From positions 1 to 64,000 of the forward strand of contig CAMJKP010000005.1 of the NCBI GenBank assembly GCA_946406435.1: DNA of 64,000 nt, given 5' to 3'. Positions 57,754 through 64,000 of this stretch are shown here, piece by piece (the stretch's first letter is position 1; every line of letters starts with the position of its first letter). The notes beneath the pieces are model-generated. The model was given only the letters and a program-made list of their open reading frames with translations. It ran no database searches and had not been told where the DNA came from. Both the position numbers and the translations under genes were made by a program. Source of the DNA: an uncultured Prevotellaceae bacterium. GTDB lineage: Bacteria > Bacteroidota > Bacteroidia > Bacteroidales > Bacteroidaceae.

Positions 57754-59499
57754 ATGTTTATGAATAAGATAGTGACAATATTATTATGTGGCTTGCTCGT
57801 TTCTGGCATTTCCACGGCTCAGTCTCTTCTGCCACCAATGCCTTCGGTTGCACCAGCCAAGAATGTTGGTTCGGTAGAAATGGGTAATAGTGATAAGTTT
57901 GAGGAGGTTCAGCTTGACCTTCCTATTACGGATGGTCCGTTCAAACCAAATTGGCAGTCGATAGAGGCTAACTATCCTGGAACGCCTCAATGGCTTCGTG
58001 ATGCAAAGTTTGGTATATGGGTGCATTTCGGGCCACAGGCAGCAGGGGAGAGTGGCGACTGGTATGCGCGTAATCTATATAAGGAGGATAATAATGCTTA
58101 TGCCAATCATCTAAAGCGGTATGGGCATCCTTCGGAGGTGGGATATAAGGATGTGCTCAGGACATGGAATCCCGATAAACTTGATCCTGATGCTCTCACA
58201 AAGCTGTATCAGAAGGCTGGAGCACGTTTTCTGATGATACAAGGTGTTCATCATGATAACTACGACCTTTGGAACTCAAAGTATCAGCCTTGGAACTCTG
58301 TGAATATTGGTCCTAAGCGCGACATGCTAAGAGAATGGGCTGATGCCTGTCACGAGTATAATATGAGATATGGCGTAACCTTTCATCACGAATACACATG
58401 GTGGTGGTGGCAGACGGCTTTCGGTAGTGATAAGCAAGGGGATAAGGCTGGTGTTCCATACGATGGCCATTTGACGCTTGCCGACGGTAAGGGCAAGTGG
58501 TGGGAAGGCTATGATCCACGAATGCTCTATGGCATAGACCTTCGTGAGTATGAAAGTGTTGATGCTATGGCACATACTGGCTGGTCGCCTCCAAAGGCTG
58601 GAATTTTTAGTCATCATCTTGAATATGCCAACTGGTTTGCCAAGCAATGGGCTTTGCGAATAATGGATGTTACCGAGAACTACTCGCCCGACTTCATCTA
58701 TACCGACGGTACTGTTGAAGGACCGTTTACAGGCAATGGTACGGGTACGGGATATAAGTGTAATGCCATGCAAACGGTTATGGCAGATTATTACAACCGT
58801 CAGTTGAAGCAGAAGGGCTTTGTAGATGGCTTCTCTATCATCAAGTTCCGTCACCCAACGAACGGAGCCGTGAATACAGCCGAGTTCGATTTCCCTGATA
58901 CTATCAATTCCATACAGCCTTGGATTCGTGAGGCACCTGTTGGAGACTGGTTCTATGCCCCAAATTTTACCTATCATGCTGGTAGTATGATTCGCTTCAT
59001 CATCGAGGCTATTGCCCGAGACGGTAATGTTGCTCTAAATATCCCGATGCGTCCTGACGGAAGTATAGAGGAGGCATGTGTAAGAATGCTTGAGGATGTC
59101 GGTAAGTGGATGGATATCAATGGAGAGGCTGTATATGGCAGTAAGGCATGGAAGACTCTTGGAGAAGGTGAGATTATTAATGGCAAGTTGAAGAAACTGC
59201 CAGGAGGTAAACTTGGAGGCGGACAGGCCCGTTTCAAGTTCGATGCCCAGGATATTCGCTTTACAGAGGGCAAGGACGGCTCTCTGTATGTCTTTACGAT
59301 GGAGATACCTTCGGCAGAGCAAAAGGTTGTCGTTAAGTCAATGGCAAAGGATAAGGGCTATCTATCATCGGAAATTAAGGAGGTCCGTCTTCTTGGATAT
59401 AACGGAAACGTGAGTTGGAAATATACCAATGAAGGGCTTGAGATTATCTATCCAAAGGATGCCCAGCTCTGCACATCTGCAGTTTTACGTATAAGATGA
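57754..59499 (+). CDS. Alpha-L-fucosidase, GH29
   Basis: 'WLRDAKFGIWVHFGPQAAGESGDWYARNLY', 'HHDNYDLWNSKYQPWNSVNIGPKRD'. Confidence 0.93.
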   Translation: MFMNKIVTILLCGLLVSGISTAQSLLPPMPSVAPAKNVGSVEMGNSDKFEEVQLDLPITDGPFKPNWQSIEANYPGTPQWLRDAKFGIWVHFGPQAAGESGDWYARNLYKEDNNAYANHLKRYGHPSEVGYKDVLRTWNPDKLDPDALTKLYQKAGARFLMIQGVHHDNYDLWNSKYQPWNSVNIGPKRDMLREWADACHEYNMRYGVTFHHEYTWWWWQTAFGSDKQGDKAGVPYDGHLTLADGKGKWWEGYDPRMLYGIDLREYESVDAMAHTGWSPPKAGIFSHHLEYANWFAKQWALRIMDVTENYSPDFIYTDGTVEGPFTGNGTGTGYKCNAMQTVMADYYNRQLKQKGFVDGFSIIKFRHPTNGAVNTAEFDFPDTINSIQPWIREAPVGDWFYAPNFTYHAGSMIRFIIEAIARDGNVALNIPMRPDGSIEEACVRMLEDVGKWMDINGEAVYGSKAWKTLGEGEIINGKLKKLPGGKLGGGQARFKFDAQDIRFTEGKDGSLYVFTMEIPSAEQKVVVKSMAKDKGYLSSEIKEVRLLGYNGNVSWKYTNEGLEIIYPKDAQLCTSAVLRIR

Positions 59500-59511
59500 T
59501 ATAGGCAATTA

Positions 59512-59621
59512 CTTCCGTTGTTCCTCCCTTGATCCTTCGCATTCCTCCGTACCAAAGTCGGTGCAAAGTCGGTGAGAGTGGGATTGTATAGCGGAGGTTC
59601 ATCGAGTTTGGTTAGGAGAAT
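59512..59621. repeat. 11-bp-phased word array (10 units)
   Basis: cttccgttgtt|cctcccttgat|ccttcgcattc|ctccgtaccaa|agtcggtgcaa|agtcggtgaga|gtgggattgta|tagcggaggtt|catcgagtttg|gttaggagaat. Confidence 0.9.
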
Positions 59622-59636
59622 TAGCTATAAAAGAAA

Positions 59637-59665
59637 TAAGGAGTACAGGAAAACTGTACTCCTTA
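59637..59665. terminator. Terminator hairpin between convergent genes
   Basis: aaggagtacag gaaaa ctgtactcctt. Confidence 0.8.
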
Positions 59666-59690
59666 TAATGTATTATGTCAGATTTATAAA

Positions 59691-60212
59691 TTAGATTGTT
59701 ACTTTTATGCCGAGAGTAAGGAAACCATCATTATAGTCATAACAGTAGTCACCATCATTGTTTATCCATTGGTATTTTGTCTCAACAAATCCTGCGATTT
59801 TAGGATTAATGTCATACTTGAGACCGCAACCAACGTTTATACCAAAGTTGAGATGTCCATCGTAATAGTCTTTATCGTCTACAGGATGGTGGTGATGGTG
59901 GTGTGGATCATCGATATGGTCCTTGAGGTTTGCATAGCAGAGAACGGCACCAGCGATAGGATATAATGTGAATTTATGGCCGAGGTCTATATTATAATGA
60001 AAATCAGCCTCAAAGTCGAAGTGTGTACCACAATCCCAGAAATAGATATTAGCACTTGGTGAGAACTCGAAATCGTTGCCGAGGTCTGCGGAAATACCAA
60101 CGCCGACACCAAAGTCACCACGGAAGTTAGTCTTGAAATCAACGCTCTCTACCTGTGCCTTGGCAACGAATGCCACAGCACAAAGAATCACAGATAAAAT
60201 GATCTTTTTCAT
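59691..60212 (-). CDS. Small outer-membrane beta-barrel protein with natural His6 loop
   Basis: Signal peptide 'MKKIILSVILCAVAFVAKAQ'; 'DDPHHHHHHPVDDKD'; alternating beta pattern. Confidence 0.8.
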   Translation of the reverse strand: MKKIILSVILCAVAFVAKAQVESVDFKTNFRGDFGVGVGISADLGNDFEFSPSANIYFWDCGTHFDFEADFHYNIDLGHKFTLYPIAGAVLCYANLKDHIDDPHHHHHHPVDDKDYYDGHLNFGINVGCGLKYDINPKIAGFVETKYQWINNDGDYCYDYNDGFLTLGIKVTI

Positions 60213-60333
60213 AATTGCTTTTTTGTTTTTGAATATTGCAAATTAATTTGTTATCTTAAATACTTTTCTATATCTAACGTAATGATTTGGCAATTATTGA
60301 AAGGGGGATAGTTAAAATATACAAAGAAAAAAC

Positions 60334-60363
60334 AACCCTTCCTAATTTATGTTAGGAAAGGTT
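60334..60363. terminator. Terminator-like hairpin
   Basis: aacccttcctaa tttatg ttaggaaaggtt. Confidence 0.65.
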
Positions 60364-60386
60364 GCCAAATGTTATTGTTGTTTTCT

Positions 60387-62720
60387 TTACCACACATCAC
60401 ATGTGCGTTTCACTTTACTATCTTCAGGTGCCTCTGGTATAGGCTGATTGTTTACTTTACAGTTTATGAACGTGCAGTTCTTCGTATTGTGCAGATAATA
60501 TGGCCATTTTGCATTTTCTACATTGAAGTTCGTAACCTTGACATCTGTGATACGCTCTTCCTCGTTACCTTCGTAGAAGATACCGAACTCTGCAGATTTT
60601 TCAACGTTGACGTTGTTGATGCGGAAGTTATTGTATCGGGTAGGGAAGTTGCCACCACGATAATGCAGATAGTTGGTCTCGAAGCGAAGGGCAGCACCTG
60701 CAACTGACTTGATGTTGATTCCGTTGACATATACATTCTCGATATATCCTCCACGGTCAAGATTCGACTTGAAGAGAATACCGTTCTTTACGTCATCAAC
60801 CTCGATGTCGCTCATGAAGATGTTCTTCACGCCTCCGCTGATTTCTGAACCTATACATATGCCATTGCCTCTGGTATTCATCTTGCAGTTGCGGATTACA
60901 ATATCCTCTGCAGGACGGCCTATGCGCCTGCCGTCGGAATCTCTTCCAGACTTCACGGCAACAGCATCATCGCCTGTGTTGAATTCGCAGTTTTCTATAA
61001 GGACTCTCTTGCTTGACTCCGGACTTATTCCGTCGTTGTTAGGATAGTTAGAGTCAATCTTTATGTCTTTTATGATAACGTCCTCACAATAAAGCGGATG
61101 GATGCACCAGAAAGGACAATTCTTGAGGGTTATTCCACTCATGAAAACACGTGAGCATGAGTAAAACTCTATGGCACTTGTGCGGAGTTTCGTACCTTCT
61201 CCGAAGATACGGTCAGATAGAGGTACAAGTTTGTCACCCATCTCCCTGAGACGTTTTACGTCGGAGAAATCAGGCGTTTCTCCATTAGTGCCGAGAAGGA
61301 AATCCCCGGCATCCTCTATGCTGGTAGTCTTTCCCCATTTTGCCATCTCATGTCCGTTGATATCAATTACGGCATTTCCTTCGCCTGTGATTGACACGTT
61401 CTCTTGGAAGAAAGCATGTATCATAGGACAACGTGAATACACCTCTATGCCCTCATAGCGACTCATTACTACTGGGAGATAGGCATCAGGATTGTCTGTA
61501 AATGACAAGGTTGCACCATCGCTGAGATGAAGTGTCACACCGCTCTTCAGTTCAAGCGGACCATCCATCTCAAACTTTCCCGCAGGAATGATGATTGTTT
61601 TGCCACCTTCATCAGAACATTCGTCGATCAGACTTTGCAGTTCTGCGCGTGTCGTACCTTGCAATATAGTCGTTTCCTTGGCCGAATTCGATATATTCGG
61701 CATACGGATGCTATTTGCTATTAACGACATCTTTCTTTCATCTGAAATATCTTTGAGTCTCAGTTTAGCATCGTTGATTGTAGGTTCAATAGGGCGGATA
61801 GTACCATCCTCGTTATAGAAAAGTGAATCAGCGCTGACTGATCGACGGTATGCGTTGTAATATTTTGGTGCAAGGGTACGACTTACCTCCGATGTGTGGT
61901 AGAATATATAGTCCTGTCCCTTGTAGTTTGTGATAGAACAATGCGTAGTACCGCTGTTTACAGGTTCCATTATTACTCCTTGATATGTATATGGACCGAG
62001 AGGATTCTTACTTGTGCAGTATGCAATCTCCTGTTTCTTGCCACGACGGAAAGGACTTGTGGCATATGTCATGTAATATATGCCATTACGCTTGTGTACC
62101 CATACTGCCTCAAAGAAATCCTGTACGCCCTTCACTTGTTCAACCTTGCCATCATACGAAATCATATCCTCGTTGAGTCGGATTACGTTCACCGTGTTCT
62201 GTCCCACGAAGAGATAAGCCTGACCGTCATCATCTATGAATGGGCAAGCGTCAATAAACATACGGTCGGCAACTACTCCAGGAGTATTCTTCGAGATGAG
62301 AGGATGTCCGAGAGGGTCATGGAACGGACCTGTTGGCGAATCTGCCACAGCCACTCCTATATTCTCCGTGTCAACGGCATAGTAGAAGTAGTACTTGCCA
62401 TTACGCTCTATACAGTCGGGAGCCCATGTGCGGGACTTTGCCCATTTTGCATCTTCCAATGGTTTATAGATAACACCATGGTCGGTCCATGTCTTCATGT
62501 CCGTGGTGCTATATACATGGAAATCATCCATAAGGAAGTCTGTGGCATCATCCTTGTCATGACTTGGATAAAGCCACAAAGTATCGCCAAATACTCTTGC
62601 TGAAGGGTCTGCACAATAGGTGTGGGTAATTATCGGGTTGCCCGGTAATGAATTCTGGGCATTGATTATGCCACTTGATATCAGGAATAGAGGAATAAGT
62701 GTATATCTAAATAGTTTCAT
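60387..62720 (-). CDS. GH43-like N-terminal domain fused to GH28-like beta-helix (polygalacturonase-type)
   Basis: N-term 'HTYCADPSARVFGDTLWLYPSHDKDD'; C-term 'NCPFWCIHPLYCEDVIIKDIKIDSNYPNNDGISPESSKRVLIENCEFNTGDDAVAVKSGRD'. Confidence 0.9.
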   Translation of the reverse strand: MKLFRYTLIPLFLISSGIINAQNSLPGNPIITHTYCADPSARVFGDTLWLYPSHDKDDATDFLMDDFHVYSTTDMKTWTDHGVIYKPLEDAKWAKSRTWAPDCIERNGKYYFYYAVDTENIGVAVADSPTGPFHDPLGHPLISKNTPGVVADRMFIDACPFIDDDGQAYLFVGQNTVNVIRLNEDMISYDGKVEQVKGVQDFFEAVWVHKRNGIYYMTYATSPFRRGKKQEIAYCTSKNPLGPYTYQGVIMEPVNSGTTHCSITNYKGQDYIFYHTSEVSRTLAPKYYNAYRRSVSADSLFYNEDGTIRPIEPTINDAKLRLKDISDERKMSLIANSIRMPNISNSAKETTILQGTTRAELQSLIDECSDEGGKTIIIPAGKFEMDGPLELKSGVTLHLSDGATLSFTDNPDAYLPVVMSRYEGIEVYSRCPMIHAFFQENVSITGEGNAVIDINGHEMAKWGKTTSIEDAGDFLLGTNGETPDFSDVKRLREMGDKLVPLSDRIFGEGTKLRTSAIEFYSCSRVFMSGITLKNCPFWCIHPLYCEDVIIKDIKIDSNYPNNDGISPESSKRVLIENCEFNTGDDAVAVKSGRDSDGRRIGRPAEDIVIRNCKMNTRGNGICIGSEISGGVKNIFMSDIEVDDVKNGILFKSNLDRGGYIENVYVNGINIKSVAGAALRFETNYLHYRGGNFPTRYNNFRINNVNVEKSAEFGIFYEGNEEERITDVKVTNFNVENAKWPYYLHNTKNCTFINCKVNNQPIPEAPEDSKVKRTCDVW

Positions 62721-62979
62721 AATGGTATTATTTTTTGTTTGTCGATTGGCGATTAGTGTTGGGCTTGAAAAACTCTCCACTCAAAACTCTAACCCCTAAA
62801 CTCTTTTAATTGTGTGTATTATATGATTTTTGCCACAAAGATAAGAATAAATATCTGTATTACCTAAGTTTTTTGGAAAAAAATGCAAAAAATCATCCAT
62901 TTGCATAAAAAAAGTGGAGTTATTACGTTTTTTTTTCTTAACTTTGCGCAAAACTATATAACAAACCTATTTAACAAAG

Positions 62980-64000
62980 ATGTATTGTAAAAAGATTTTT
63001 TCAGTATCGCTTCTGTTGTTATGTGCTGGTGTAGGTCTGGCACAAAATGCAGAAAAAGAGAATGTTGTACGTATTGAGTCTGGTCTTGTGCAGGGATTCA
63101 ACCATGAGGGATCACTTGGTTTCCTCGGTATTCCATATGCCAAGGTTGAGCGTTTCATGCCACCTATGCCTGTAGATAAATGGGACACTGTAATGGTTTG
63201 CGACCATTGGGGACCTATGACTATGCAGCCTATGGGGCGCGAGATGTCGAAGGACGAGATGTCAGAGGACTGTTGTGTGATCAATGTATGGACAACAGAC
63301 CGCAAGGCAAAGAAACCTGTTATGCTCTGGCTTCATGGTGGTGGTTTTGACTCTGGTACTTCAGAATGGGATCCAGGCATGAAACTCGCTCAGAAGGATG
63401 TTGTCTCTGTCAGCATCAATCATCGTCTTAACATACTCGGTTTCCTAGACCTCTCTGCATGTTCTCCAAAGTACAAGTATTCTGGTAATGTCGGAATGAT
63501 GGACGTTGTTGCTGCCTTGAAGTGGATTCGCAATAATATTGCACAGTTTGGTGGTGATCCTAATAATGTTACTGTTTTCGGAGAATCAGGTGGTGGTGGC
63601 AAGGTTGGTACGCTCTTGTGTATGCCTGATGCAAAGGACCTCTTCCATAAGGCAATCATTCTCAGCGGAACAATCCTTAACGTGAATACTAAGGAAATGA
63701 GCGAGTCACTCGGTAAGGCTGTACTTGCAGAACTCGGCATTTCAAACGATAACATAGAGAAGATAAAGGATGTGCCTTACAAGGAACTCTATGCTGCCGG
63801 GCAACGTGCTATGGGCAAGAGTATCGGCACACGTAAGCCTGGTACTCCAATGATGTGGGGATTCGGTCCTGCACCAGACGGAGAGATTGTTATTCAACAG
63901 CCTTTCCAGCCGGGATTCTCTTCATTCTCTGATAGTAAGCCTATTCTTATCGGTACGACTTTCAACGAGCTTCAGCGCCTTACATACGATAAGCCTGTAA
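62980..64000 (+). CDS. Secreted type-B carboxylesterase, truncated by window end
   Basis: Read directly: MYCKKIFSVSLLLLCAGVGLAQN...'MLWLHGGGFDSGTSEWD', 'VTVFGESGGGGKVGTLL'; no stop before 64000. Confidence 0.9.
   Translation, partial: MYCKKIFSVSLLLLCAGVGLAQNAEKENVVRIESGLVQGFNHEGSLGFLGIPYAKVERFMPPMPVDKWDTVMVCDHWGPMTMQPMGREMSKDEMSEDCCVINVWTTDRKAKKPVMLWLHGGGFDSGTSEWDPGMKLAQKDVVSVSINHRLNILGFLDLSACSPKYKYSGNVGMMDVVAALKWIRNNIAQFGGDPNNVTVFGESGGGGKVGTLLCMPDAKDLFHKAIILSGTILNVNTKEMSESLGKAVLAELGISNDNIEKIKDVPYKELYAAGQRAMGKSIGTRKPGTPMMWGFGPAPDGEIVIQQPFQPGFSSFSDSKPILIGTTFNELQRLTYDKPV

Noticed and set aside
22096-59621. Diversity-generating retroelement template/variable repeats
   Set aside because: No reverse transcriptase, no A-specific variation pattern; shared blocks are spacer-only and inverted.

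Overview
Chromosomal window from a Bacteroidales/Prevotella-like genome, inferred from TAnnTTTG promoters, BspA-like LRR proteins, a putative porin and a xylan/pectin degradation gene set. Readable content: a 5S rRNA with terminator; trpB2; mutS2; a beta-helix lyase-like protein; an AEC transporter; a vitamin B6 locus (pdxS, pdxT, ThiD-AraC fusion); a cyclophilin; porin-galM-galK; an MG2-like protein; an AraC regulator; an Hsp20; a xylan cluster (GH67, GPH transporter, GH10, GH43, sensor kinase, CE2-like esterase); a large BspA-like LRR protein; clpS-clpA; GH29; a GH43-GH28-like fusion; and a truncated type-B carboxylesterase. The strongest unexplained signal is intergenic. At least ten separate spacers carry arrays whose words are iterated in strict 11-bp register (up to 15 consecutive units). 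They are usually pyrimidine-rich on the left and purine-rich or reverse-complementary on the right, and often start just after a stop codon. Other spacers show the same layout with 7-, 8- or 9-bp words. Words and whole blocks are shared in inverted orientation between loci up to 37 kb apart. There are also a four-copy ~110-bp element with terminal inverted repeats, a 284-bp element with 34-bp perfect inverted ends, and a mosaic in which four inverted-repeat pairs occur in permuted order. No CRISPR array, tRNA or intact IS/transposase was recognised. All repeat alignments were done by eye.
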